Shown piece after piece: positions 8,322 to 16,418 of a stretch of 64,000 nucleotides of DNA. The first letter of the stretch is position 1; every line of letters begins with the position of its first letter. The stretch lies in assembly GCA_947495295.1 (NCBI GenBank), contig CANLYJ010000001.1, positions 1,426,001 through 1,490,000 of the forward strand. Reading direction: 5' to 3'. Made by a program: the position numbers and the translations under genes. Under the pieces are notes generated by a model. The model was not told the DNA's origin. It saw nothing but the letters and a program-made list of their open reading frames with translations, and did not search any database. This stretch comes from an uncultured Paracoccaceae bacterium. Lineage in GTDB: Bacteria; Pseudomonadota; Alphaproteobacteria; Rhodobacterales; Rhodobacteraceae.

Positions 8322-9107
8322 ATGAAGCCAGCCAAGAAAACACCCCATCTGATGCAAGTGTCAGCCAGCCGATACCTGACGCGCAACATGATCCGCGTGA
8401 CCCTGACCGGCGATGCGATCAAGGATATGCCAACGGGCTGCGAAGGGGCGAATTGCAAGATTTTTTTGCCAAGGTCTGACCAGCCACAGGATGAATTTGC
8501 GGCACAGCTGCGCGATGGGCCGCGCCCGACGGTACGCACCTATACTGTGCGCCATATACGCCCCGACACGGGCGAAATGGATATTGATTTCGTTGATCGC
8601 GGCGATGCCGGTCCTGCCTCTGCCTGGGCGCGCCGGGCTGAGATTGGTGGATTCTGCGGATTTGCTGGGCCTGGCCCTGTGAAAGTGCCCGCGTTCTACG
8701 CCGATCACTATCTGATCGCTGCTGATATGTCCGCCCTGCCCGTCGCTGCGGCGACGTTGGAGGCTATGCCCCGCAATGCGCTGGGGGTGGCGTTCTTTGA
8801 GGTTAACCATCCCAATGACGCGCAAGAAATCGATGCCCCCACCGGCATCACGCAGCATTGGCTGATCCATCCCGACACCCATGCGCCCAGCCGCCAGTTG
8901 GTCGATATGGTGCAATCATGGGATTGGCCCGTGGGCTGTGTACAGACCTGCATTGCTGGCGAAAGCACGGCGATCAAGGCGCTGCGCAGCTTTCTTATGA
9001 CGGCCAAAGGTCTGCCTAAAAAGGACTGCTATATCTCGGGCTATTGGAAAGTTGGTCTGGTAGAAGACGAACATCAGCAAATGAAACGGGCCGAGGCTGC
9101 TGCCTGA
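8322..9107 (+). CDS. Siderophore-interacting protein family flavoreductase
   Basis: A 261-residue protein with two parts: an N-terminal FAD-binding barrel (about residues 10-125) carrying the RTYTVR flavin motif, and a C-terminal NAD(P)H-binding-like domain with GESTAIKALRSFL and ISGYWKVG. This is the ViuB/YqjH layout, whose members reduce ferric iron from siderophores or related ligands. In a haem operon it may supply electrons for iron release or haem breakdown; that is inferred from position. It lies 27 bases after hmuV and 19 bases before the next gene. Confidence 0.85.
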   Translation: MKPAKKTPHLMQVSASRYLTRNMIRVTLTGDAIKDMPTGCEGANCKIFLPRSDQPQDEFAAQLRDGPRPTVRTYTVRHIRPDTGEMDIDFVDRGDAGPASAWARRAEIGGFCGFAGPGPVKVPAFYADHYLIAADMSALPVAAATLEAMPRNALGVAFFEVNHPNDAQEIDAPTGITQHWLIHPDTHAPSRQLVDMVQSWDWPVGCVQTCIAGESTAIKALRSFLMTAKGLPKKDCYISGYWKVGLVEDEHQQMKRAEAAA

Positions 9108-9126
9108 CCAACGCAAAGGACTGCTT

Positions 9127-9771
9127 ATGGACCTGCAATACTGGCACGATAAATGGGAGCAAGACGATATCGGCTTTCACGAGGCGGATGCGAACCCGAA
9201 CCTTGTTGCGCATCTTCACAAGGTGGCCCCTGCCGCCCCTGCCCGCGTGTTTGTGCCACTTTGCGGCAAAACCCGCGATATCGCCTGGCTGCTGGCCCAA
9301 GGCTATCACGTTGTCGGGGCAGAGCTGAGCCTGCGTGCAATTACTGACCTTTTCCGCGATTTGGGTGTGGCCCCACAGATGACCCGGCATGGCCCGCTGA
9401 CCCGGATGGCAGCAGCCAACGTCACGATCTTTGTCGGCGATATTTTCGATGTCACACCCCAAGATTTGGGCGCAGTTGATCTGGTTTATGACCGGGCAGC
9501 GCTGGTCGCGTTACCGCATGATGTGCGGGGGCAATATGCCGCTCATGTACATGCTTTGGCAAAAGCTGCCCCTCAATTGTTGCTGTGTTTTGAATACGAG
9601 CAATCGGCAATGAAAGGCCCGCCCTTCTCGGTCGATATCGCCGAGATCAATCGTGTTTACGGTATGCATTACGCTGTCACGGCACTAAGCCGCAAAGCGA
9701 TTTCCGGCCCTTTGAAAACCAGGCTGCGCGGGTCGAAGCTGGCCGATCAAACAACCTGGCATCTGGCGTAG
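9127..9771 (+). CDS. tpm: Thiopurine S-methyltransferase family protein
   Basis: A 214-residue SAM-dependent methyltransferase. The N-terminus YWHDKWEQDDIGFHE and the SAM-binding stretch VFVPLCGKTRDIAWLLAQG match the bacterial thiopurine methyltransferase family, followed by VVGAELS and DLVYDRAALVALP. Bacterial members methylate sulfur, selenium or tellurium compounds; the native substrate is unclear. AAAGGA precedes the start. It follows the flavoreductase by 19 bases and closes the haem operon, but I know of no functional link to haem. Confidence 0.86.
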   Translation: MDLQYWHDKWEQDDIGFHEADANPNLVAHLHKVAPAAPARVFVPLCGKTRDIAWLLAQGYHVVGAELSLRAITDLFRDLGVAPQMTRHGPLTRMAAANVTIFVGDIFDVTPQDLGAVDLVYDRAALVALPHDVRGQYAAHVHALAKAAPQLLLCFEYEQSAMKGPPFSVDIAEINRVYGMHYAVTALSRKAISGPLKTRLRGSKLADQTTWHLA

Positions 9772-9966
9772 AAGATAACCGTTTTCAAACATGAAAGCTG
9801 TCAGCGACAAGCGGGCGGGGACGACGCCTTGAATGTTTTGCGGGCAGCGGCTTGGGTCATTTGCGGAACGACTTTGGCGGAGAACTGTCAAAGGATCACT
9901 GGTCCCTGCCCGTTCACGCGGAAATTTCACATGACGCGATAAAAAGGTCCAAAATGCCACCGCGAA

Positions 9967-10109
9967 CTAGTCGTTAAAACAGGCGTTATGTGTTGTGTAG
10001 ATCGCCTCGATTGTTGATGTCAGGCGATCAAGGTGCAGGCGCAACACCTCATCAGCTGCGACCGCATCACCCCCCACAGTGCCTGCAAAAGCGCTTGATG
10101 ATCGATATA
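9967..10109 (-). pseudogene. Remnant of a GntR-family (FCD domain) regulator
   Basis: On the minus strand YIDHQALLQAL (10109 to about 10077) continues, after a frameshift, into GGDAVAADEVLRLHLDRL and ends at a stop at 9967. The EH/DH-x-ALL-x-AI ... DA-x-A ... LRLHLDRL pattern is the end of the FCD ligand-binding domain of GntR regulators. The DNA-binding half and most of the effector domain are absent. It lies back to back with the dehydrogenase fragment at 10140, so a divergent regulator/enzyme pair appears to have lost its shared middle. Identification rests on short motifs. Confidence 0.5.
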
Positions 10110-10139
10110 CGAGACACCCGTTGCTTCTTTGCTGGTCAA

Positions 10140-10247
10140 GGCCATGTCGATGATGCGGCAAACCTTGTGCTGTTTCTGGCTCGCGATGATAGTGCATTCA
10201 TCACGGGCACCAAAATGGATCTGAATGGTGGCTTGCTGTTTTCTTGA
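10140..10247 (+). pseudogene. Remnant of a short-chain dehydrogenase (C-terminus only)
   Basis: The 35-residue tail beginning GHVDDAANLVLFLARDD and ending in GTKMDLNGGLLFS matches the last helix and strand of short-chain dehydrogenases (usual form: DIA-x-x-VLFLAS-D-x-S-x-x-ITG...DGG). No Rossmann glycine motif or Tyr-x-x-x-Lys site remains upstream in any frame. It is probably the end of a gene whose start was deleted together with the start of the adjacent GntR remnant. Confidence 0.6.
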
Positions 10248-10354
10248 CGCAACGAAGTGTCTGGCCCGAAGTCCCAATCGTTTCAACAGGTGCATCTGCC
10301 ATCCGACTGGTGCGTCTGACTATGCAGCCCTGACGCATGGTAATCTATATAAAT

Positions 10355-10387
10355 GGGCCCGACACATAACGCATCGGGCCCTTTCTT
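10355..10387 (+). terminator. Terminator-like hairpin downstream of the gene scar
   Basis: A perfect 8-base stem, GGGCCCGA / TCGGGCCC, with an 11-base loop is followed by TTTCTT. This suits rightward termination, but no intact gene ends just upstream, so it may be left over from the deleted dehydrogenase gene or from something else. Confidence 0.5.
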
Positions 10388-10416
10388 GGTGCTGAAATAA
10401 CTTCTTGAAATGGCAA

Positions 10417-10471
10417 TGGTGAACCTTTCCAAAACAATCCGCGCTCACCGGTTGCGAGGAAAGGTTCACCA
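10417..10471. repeat. 14-base perfect inverted repeat
   Basis: TGGTGAACCTTTCC (10417-10430) is repeated in inverse as GGAAAGGTTCACCA (10458-10471) with a 27-base spacer. There is no T-tract, so it does not look like a terminator. The core GGTGAAC/GTTCACC recurs about 400 bases downstream just before the regulator gene, hinting at a shared protein-binding motif. Confidence 0.55.
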
Positions 10472-10851
10472 AAACATATCACTCGTTAGAATTTTCAAAC
10501 GCGATCGATAACTCACAAATAACCGCGTCTGCTACTATGGTATGGGTCGGAGCAGGGAGTTCCCGAACCCAAAAGCGGTTCCGGAAAGACAATAGAGTTC
10601 ATCTTGATCCTCGCGAAGCAGTCACTCACACCTGCTTGTGGCCACGATGATTTGGGACGATGACAATCGACTGTGGTAATCACTGAACTTGAACATTCCA
10701 AAATGGTCATCAGCCGTCTTTCCTTCTTCCTGCCGCATGGCTTTCTGGCTTCAACGGACTTCGACGGGGACGGCGTCTTAGTCTGGATCAAGGGCCTTTG
10801 ACCGATGCGGTGACCTAGGGGTAACCTTGATGTCGTGCCAGAGTCCTGAAA

Positions 10852-10883
10852 GTTCACCTGAAATTTTCTGAAAATTGGTGAAC
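10852..10883. promoter_or_regulatory. Nested palindrome upstream of the CadC-like regulator
   Basis: GTTCACC (10852-10858) and GGTGAAC (10877-10883) flank an inner palindrome, AATTTTC-T-GAAAATT (10862-10876). The outer arms share the GGTGAAC core with the repeat at 10417-10471. It lies about 130 bases before the regulator start and is a good candidate operator for that operon, possibly for autoregulation. The function is inferred. Confidence 0.45.
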
Positions 10884-11014
10884 ACAACCTTTTCGTACTT
10901 CCATAACAATCTGCGCGATTTGGCTTGCACGGCACGCTTTCCAAGGTAAATTGTTGTGTGGAAGAGATTACTTAGCTGTGTTTGGCGGTCTGGGTGAATC
11001 CTAGGGAGACATAT

Positions 11015-13087
11015 GTGATAAGTAAGACCAACGTTCCAAATTGGGTTCGCTTGGGGGACTTCACGTATGATATCAGGCAAGACTGCCTTTTGGATGCGGC
11101 GGGCGGCCATGTCAGTTTGCGACCGCAATCTGCCCAGATCCTGTCCATTCTGGTCGAAAACCTTGGTCAGACGGTCACCAAAGAGACCCTGATTTCAGTT
11201 GTCTGGCAAGATGTGAGCGTGACTGATGATAGTCTGACGCAGTGCATTGCGGATATACGCCGCACGTTGGATGATACGGATCGTCGGATTCTGCAAACCC
11301 GTCCAAAAGTCGGATATCTACTGCACCCGACCCAACAGGACGCGCCCCTGCCCCAGACGACGGAACAACGATCCCCAACGTGGAATCAGTTCACGAACCC
11401 GGGCTCAAAATCGACCTGGGTTTGCATCGAAGCGCTTAACCTGCCCAGTTCAAAACAGAAATTTGATGTTGCCAGTCTTGAGAAACATATCGCCGGTACG
11501 GGCGATGGGCGTTTAATCCAGGCGAATGGCACGGCTGCGATTTTCGAGTTTACCGATGTTTTTGCCGCGCTGCATTTCGCGCTGGGCCTGAGTACGTCAC
11601 CGCATGGCTATGCCTATCGGATTGGCGTTGATCTGGTGCCAAAAGGCCTTGCCGATGCAACGCAGAATCCCATCAACACGATGGAAGTGCGTGCCGCCAA
11701 TTTGTCATCAATCGCGCAGTCAGCCGAGGTTGTGACATCTGTTGATGTTCGCGATCAATGCTACGGCGAGTTGGATTTCGACTTTGAAGATTTGGGCCAT
11801 CAGATGTTGCCCAATGCCAAACATGCTGTCCGTGCATTCCGCGCCGGTATGAACAAGTCGGCGTTGCGCCTATTGCCCAATCTTGCGACAGAGGATCTGC
11901 TGCCGACCATCGCGATTATCCCCCTCACCCCGCGGGTTGAGGCCGAGGATACGTCGATTATGGGCGAAATCATCGCTGATGATTTGATTTCGGCCATATC
12001 CCGATCCGCCGATATCAATGTAATTTCACGTTTGTCGACAACGGTGTTTCGAACGAAGACCGCTGATCTTGCCAAGATGGGCAGTGTACTGGGTGCTGAT
12101 TTTGTGCTGTCGGGCACGTTTATAAAGAACGGCACGCAAATCATTATGATGCTTGAGTTTTCAGAAGTCAGCACCAACAACGTTCTATGGTCAGACCGTA
12201 TCGAGGTAGATGTCGATGCCCTGCTGAGCGGGCTTGGTGCGGTTGATGATATCGTCTCAAAAATGCGCAAGTCGATCGCATTGAACGAGGTCAAACGCGC
12301 GCGATCAACACCGATATCAATGCTGCGCAATTACACGTTGTTGATCGGCGCTGTTGGTTTGATGCACCGGCTGGGCCCCGCAGATTTTGAACTGGCAGGC
12401 GAAATGCTCACAGCGTTGATTGAGCGCAGCCCCGATCAACCCGCCGCGCTGTCCTGGATGGCCCGATGGCACGTTCTGCGGGTGCAGCAAGGCTGGTCGG
12501 ATGATCCACAAAAAGAAGCGCAACTGGCGCTGGCCTGTTCAACCAAGGCTTTGAATATCGATCCAGAGAATGCGCTGGCCCTAACAAGTGAGGGCTTTGT
12601 CTTAACCAACTTGTTGCACCAGCTTGACGAAGCCGAAGACCGCTATGATGCCGCATTAGAGGCCAACCCGAACGACGCAAACGGCCGGTTGCTGCGCGGC
12701 ACATTATTTGCCTTTCAGGGCAGAGGCCAGGCCGCCAAACGCGACAGTGAACGCGCCTTGCACCTGGCCCCGCTTGATCCGCATCGGTTCTTCTTTTTGG
12801 CTTTGGCAGCCTCGGCGAATATTGCGGCAGAGGATTACGAGCGCGCGGTCGTCTTGGCCAAGGCGTCGCTTCGCATGAACCGGACGCATACGTCGACGTT
12901 GCGGGTGAAAGCCGTGGCGCAAATGCGGCTGGGAGATGAGGAAGCCGCGCGCGAGACCACCCGCGAGCTGTTGCGCCTGCAACCAAATCTGAGTGTCAGG
13001 GCTTGGCTCAGGAACTCGCCCAGTGCCAACTTTGAAGTCGGACAACACTTTGCGGCTACTCTGCGTGAAACCGGTGTGCCAGAATGA
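11015..13087 (+). CDS. CadC-like regulator with dead cyclase domain, TolB-like domain and TPRs
   Basis: A 690-residue protein starting at GTG 11015, six bases after GGGAG; a longer TTG start at 10982 is less likely. Residues about 10-105 form an OmpR/CadC-type winged helix (LRPQSAQILSILVENLGQTV, then RPKVGYLL). Residues about 130-270 resemble a class III cyclase domain, but both metal-binding aspartates appear replaced (VCIEALNL and GTAAIFEF), so it should not make cAMP. Residues about 295-415 form a TolB-N/FlgO-like domain with LPTIAIIPL and LGADFVLSGTFI. The remainder is tetratricopeptide-like. No membrane helix is seen, so it should act in the cytoplasm. It is followed 35 bases later by the haloperoxidase-like gene, its probable target. 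Confidence 0.8.
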   Translation: MISKTNVPNWVRLGDFTYDIRQDCLLDAAGGHVSLRPQSAQILSILVENLGQTVTKETLISVVWQDVSVTDDSLTQCIADIRRTLDDTDRRILQTRPKVGYLLHPTQQDAPLPQTTEQRSPTWNQFTNPGSKSTWVCIEALNLPSSKQKFDVASLEKHIAGTGDGRLIQANGTAAIFEFTDVFAALHFALGLSTSPHGYAYRIGVDLVPKGLADATQNPINTMEVRAANLSSIAQSAEVVTSVDVRDQCYGELDFDFEDLGHQMLPNAKHAVRAFRAGMNKSALRLLPNLATEDLLPTIAIIPLTPRVEAEDTSIMGEIIADDLISAISRSADINVISRLSTTVFRTKTADLAKMGSVLGADFVLSGTFIKNGTQIIMMLEFSEVSTNNVLWSDRIEVDVDALLSGLGAVDDIVSKMRKSIALNEVKRARSTPISMLRNYTLLIGAVGLMHRLGPADFELAGEMLTALIERSPDQPAALSWMARWHVLRVQQGWSDDPQKEAQLALACSTKALNIDPENALALTSEGFVLTNLLHQLDEAEDRYDAALEANPNDANGRLLRGTLFAFQGRGQAAKRDSERALHLAPLDPHRFFFLALAASANIAAEDYERAVVLAKASLRMNRTHTSTLRVKAVAQMRLGDEEAARETTRELLRLQPNLSVRAWLRNSPSANFEVGQHFAATLRETGVPE

Positions 13088-13122
13088 ACAAATAAAGAAG
13101 TTTGCAGGAAGAGGATTGTAGG

Positions 13123-14325
13123 ATGGCGAATGGTAGCGGCGGCGGCCCTGAAGGTGGTTTCGGTGGATTTGGTGGTTTTGGCGGCTTCGGAGGCTTCGGG
13201 GGGTTTGGGGGTTTTGGAGGATTTGGGGGGTTCGGCGGTTTTGGGGGATTTGGTGGTTTTGGCGGGCCTGAAAGCCCGCTGAATACCGAAGCGCTATTAA
13301 CGACCCGCGATGGTATTGTCGGTGCCCCGCTTGATCTTGATCCGAATATTGTTCAGGGCTGTTGTGAAGACACGGCCAATCTGAAACGCCTGTCGCCTGA
13401 GGTACGTTCCAGCATCTTTATGTTTGAGCTTGGCACCCGGGTGACGTTTTCGGCCAAATGCGGTGAGACAGCGACAGCCTGCCTGTGGCGCGTTGACACG
13501 AAAGCCGGGCACCCACCCAAGGTGCAAACCAAACCGCTGGTCGAAATGACCGCACCCACCATCGAACAGTTCAAAGACCAGATGGCGTATTTGTCGGGTT
13601 ATGCCGACCTGCGGCAGGATCGCGCGGCAGAAATTCTGGCGCAACTGCCCACACCGGTGCCATTTTTGGCGTCGATTGTGTTTATGGATCCGGCGCGCAC
13701 CCCGTTCACAATTGAGTTGCTGAACGCGGCACTACGCTTTGCCAATTATAATCACATGCGGATCAAATATACGCTGGCCGCCAAGCGACCGATTGAGTTT
13801 TCACCGCAAGTTCAGCCGATGATCCCTACACCAACACATGGGTCGCTGCCCAGCGGACACGCGACCGAAAGCTTTATTACCGCGCGGTTGTTATGGAAAT
13901 TGCTGCGGGCCTCGGGCACGCCGCAATACCAGCAGGATGGTGTCTGGGGCGAAATGATGATGCGCCTGGCATCACGGATTGCCGTCAACCGGACGGTGGC
14001 AGGCGTGCATTTTCCCGTTGATAGCGTCGCGGGTTCGTTGCTTGGTTTGACCCTTGCCGAATTTATCTATGAATACTGCGATCCAACCGCACAATTCCGC
14101 ACCAGCGCATCTTTCGACGGAACCCGCTTTGACGCGGCAGACGACTTTGACTGGCATCAGTTGTATGACGCGCCAGATGACCTTCAAGCCAAGAAATCGG
14201 GTCCAAGTAACAAACCATGGGCAACAACCAAACGCAGCAAATCCAAACATCCATCCCAATCAGCGCCACTGGAATGGCTTTGGGAAAAAGCCGTCGCCGA
14301 ATGGCGCGACCTGCCATGCGCATAA
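13123..14325 (+). CDS. Vanadium haloperoxidase / PAP2-fold protein with N-terminal GGF repeat
   Basis: A 400-residue protein starting MANGSGGGPEGGF after AGGAAGAGGA. Residues 11-46 are twelve GGF triplets flanked by GGPE on both sides. The C-terminal half carries the full haloperoxidase/acid-phosphatase signature: K215-x6-R222-P223, P243-S-G-H246, and N289-R290-x5-H296-x3-D300, with Asn replacing the usual Ser before Arg290. The fold binds vanadate (haloperoxidases) or phosphate (PAP2 phosphatases); sequence alone does not decide which. There is no signal peptide or membrane helix, unlike many PAP2 enzymes. Its last 10 bases overlap the start of the subtilisin-like gene. The repeat resembles low-complexity glycine/phenylalanine segments that drive assembly; that role is speculative. 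Confidence 0.82.
   Translation: MANGSGGGPEGGFGGFGGFGGFGGFGGFGGFGGFGGFGGFGGFGGFGGPESPLNTEALLTTRDGIVGAPLDLDPNIVQGCCEDTANLKRLSPEVRSSIFMFELGTRVTFSAKCGETATACLWRVDTKAGHPPKVQTKPLVEMTAPTIEQFKDQMAYLSGYADLRQDRAAEILAQLPTPVPFLASIVFMDPARTPFTIELLNAALRFANYNHMRIKYTLAAKRPIEFSPQVQPMIPTPTHGSLPSGHATESFITARLLWKLLRASGTPQYQQDGVWGEMMMRLASRIAVNRTVAGVHFPVDSVAGSLLGLTLAEFIYEYCDPTAQFRTSASFDGTRFDAADDFDWHQLYDAPDDLQAKKSGPSNKPWATTKRSKSKHPSQSAPLEWLWEKAVAEWRDLPCA
13153..13260 (+). repeat. Twelve GGF codon-triplet repeats inside the haloperoxidase-like gene
   Basis: Twelve consecutive Gly-Gly-Phe units. All four glycine codons and both phenylalanine codons occur, in changing combinations, so the DNA is not a clean tandem repeat although the protein is. 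This suggests selection on the protein repeat rather than recent slippage. Confidence 0.9.
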
Positions 14326-16382
14326 AGCAAACAAAGGAACCGGAAGGGCCACGATCAAACCTGCAATGGGAAGCGGTCGCCACTGAAGGCGGGGTGAACG
14401 AGGCGCTTGATTTTCGGCTGGCCCAGCAAGCCAATTTCATCGCACCTGAACAAGAAGAGGTGTGGTGGTCAGCGCTGGTAGACCTGCGCGACACAAGCAT
14501 TGCGCGTTTTGCTCAGCAGTTTGATGACGACTTTGCCCGGCAACTGCACATCCCCTCCGACTACACCGCGCAAGAGCGTGAGGTTGTTTTTGACGCAAAA
14601 ATTATCGTGATCTTTGCACGGACACGGCTGTTGAGGCTGGTGAATGCCAGTCCCGAAAAGTTTGGCGTGGCATCGGTGCAGCTTGGTGCCATTCTTGATC
14701 GCGATTTCATCAACGTATCGACCAAGATACAAGGCGATGATCTGCCAATCATCACCGTGCCCAATGGATCGGTGATTACCGCTGTGATTGATGACGGTAT
14801 TGCGTTTGGCAACAACGTCTTTCGTGACGGGCCTGTCTCCACACGGGTCCAATATGTGACGATCCTGCCGACACCACCCGGCATTGGTGGTCAGGTCTCT
14901 GTGGGCAGTGAGCTTGAAAAACCGCAGATTGACGCCCTTCTCGCTTCAAATACGACCGCCAAGCTGTTGGATGAAAACCGTTTTTATCAGCAGGCTGGTC
15001 TGATCGACTATGCCGACGGGACCTTTTCACCGACATCACTGCGCCGATCCCACGGAACCCATGTGATGGGGCTGGCGGCAGGGTATCCAATGGATGCCGC
15101 CCCTGATGATCGCCCGATCATTTGCGCCATCCTGCCCACACGCGTCACCGAAGACATTTCGGGTGGGAGCATTCTTCCCAGTCTGATTTTGGCCTTGCAA
15201 CGCCTGACACGACAGGCTGCACGCTTTCGCTGTGCAGATGGAACGCGCCCGCCCGCCGTTTTCAATTTCAGCTATGGGAATTTTGCCGGGCCGCATGATG
15301 GCACCAGCCCCATCGCGCGCGTGATCGAAGATTACTTTGCCCCCTCCAGCGACGAGACGGATCAGGTATTGCGGATGTTTCTGCCCGCGGGAAACGGCAA
15401 TCTGTCGCGCACCCATGCCATGCTGGCCTTTCCTGCTGCGGTCAATCGCCCGGCCAAGACGCTGGATTTTGTGCTGATGCCCGATGACCGTACGGCCAGC
15501 GAGGTCCAGATGTGGATGCCCTATAGCGCGTCCAGCCCGCTGCCAAAGTTCGTCGCGGTGCGCGTTACGACACCTGACGGGTTGCAAAGTGGCCCGGTGG
15601 GCATCTCGGCGGGATCCTATCAGGCCTTGTTCGATGGCAACGGCGATGAGGTCGCACGACTATCATTTGCCTTTGAACCCTTTCCGACAGCCCGCGGTGT
15701 CATCACGCTTAGCCTGAATCCAACCGCAAGCCTGACACCTGCCCCGCTGGCACCGTCAGGCCGCTGGAAGATTGATGTCAAACCCGACGAGATCGCGCCG
15801 GATGAAAGCGTAAAGGTGTGGATTGAGCGTGACGATACATTGCCCGGCTTCAGACGCGGTGGTCGCCAGCCTTACTTTGACAATGCAGACTATCAACGCT
15901 TTGACAGGTTTGGTGGACCGCTTGCCGTTGATCCACCGGGCACTGATTGCCCGGTCCGACGGGCCGGTACGCTAAGTGGTTTTGCCTGCGGGCAGTCACC
16001 GTTGGTGATTGGTGCGCTGACGCAAAGCAATGGGAAGATGTCGGACTATTCCGCCGCAGGGCCCACAACACCGCCGCGCGATGCCCCAGATGCGTATCGC
16101 GACGGCCCTGATGCGTCAGCGCGCGGTGATGACAGTCCGGTGCTGCGGGGGGTGTTGAGCGCAGGTTCCCGTAGCGGGTCAATGGTTCGTCTAACCGGGA
16201 CGAGTGTGGCAGCACCGCGCGCGGCCCGTTTTACGGTGAACCAGATGGCAGTCGGCGCGCCGGGTGATCGAGACTGGCTCTGGGTGCAGGCGGAATTGCA
16301 GGATCACAATTTCCCGCCACCCAAGCCAGAGGTGACGCGGACAGGCGGTGGACGATTGGATATCTCTGTTAACGAAGCCTGA
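14316..16382 (+). CDS. Subtilisin-family (S8) serine peptidase, apparently cytoplasmic
   Basis: A 688-residue protein starting at ATG 14316, inside the last codons of the upstream gene. It contains the subtilisin triad: Asp159 in AVIDDGIAF, His246 in RSHGTHVMGLAAG and Ser630 in LTGTSVAAPRAARF. The oxyanion asparagine is plausibly in LPAGNGNL. About 150 residues precede the Asp motif and have no signal peptide or typical inhibitor prodomain. The His and Ser motifs are 384 residues apart, longer than in simple subtilisins, so there is a large insert. It may process the haloperoxidase-like partner or another cytoplasmic protein; that is inferred from translational coupling. Confidence 0.87.
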   Translation: MRIKQTKEPEGPRSNLQWEAVATEGGVNEALDFRLAQQANFIAPEQEEVWWSALVDLRDTSIARFAQQFDDDFARQLHIPSDYTAQEREVVFDAKIIVIFARTRLLRLVNASPEKFGVASVQLGAILDRDFINVSTKIQGDDLPIITVPNGSVITAVIDDGIAFGNNVFRDGPVSTRVQYVTILPTPPGIGGQVSVGSELEKPQIDALLASNTTAKLLDENRFYQQAGLIDYADGTFSPTSLRRSHGTHVMGLAAGYPMDAAPDDRPIICAILPTRVTEDISGGSILPSLILALQRLTRQAARFRCADGTRPPAVFNFSYGNFAGPHDGTSPIARVIEDYFAPSSDETDQVLRMFLPAGNGNLSRTHAMLAFPAAVNRPAKTLDFVLMPDDRTASEVQMWMPYSASSPLPKFVAVRVTTPDGLQSGPVGISAGSYQALFDGNGDEVARLSFAFEPFPTARGVITLSLNPTASLTPAPLAPSGRWKIDVKPDEIAPDESVKVWIERDDTLPGFRRGGRQPYFDNADYQRFDRFGGPLAVDPPGTDCPVRRAGTLSGFACGQSPLVIGALTQSNGKMSDYSAAGPTTPPRDAPDAYRDGPDASARGDDSPVLRGVLSAGSRSGSMVRLTGTSVAAPRAARFTVNQMAVGAPGDRDWLWVQAELQDHNFPPPKPEVTRTGGGRLDISVNEA

Positions 16383-16418
16383 TAAGAAGACCTCATCGGC
16401 ACCTTGGCCATGCAGCAC

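Larger units (their letters stand above)
10248..11014. other. Gene-free stretch with several inverted repeats
   Basis: I find no convincing gene in these 767 bases. The open frames present are short, Arg/Ser-rich or antisense and match nothing I recognise. The stretch holds a terminator-like hairpin (10355-10387), a 14-base inverted repeat (10417-10471) and a nested palindrome (10852-10883) before the regulator gene. It probably combines the tail of the gene scar with the promoter region of the next operon. Confidence 0.6.

Noticed and set aside
9685..9960. Minus-strand 91-residue open frame after the tpm gene, considered as a transposase fragment
   Set aside because: It overlaps the tpm gene on the other strand and shows no transposase motif such as DDE residues or terminal repeats, so I did not call an insertion sequence.
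10513..10944. 143-residue minus-strand open frame in the gene-free stretch
   Set aside because: Composition is Ser/Arg/Pro-rich with no recognisable domain, it lacks a convincing ribosome site and it overlaps the inverted repeats. It reads as chance open frame in GC-rich DNA.
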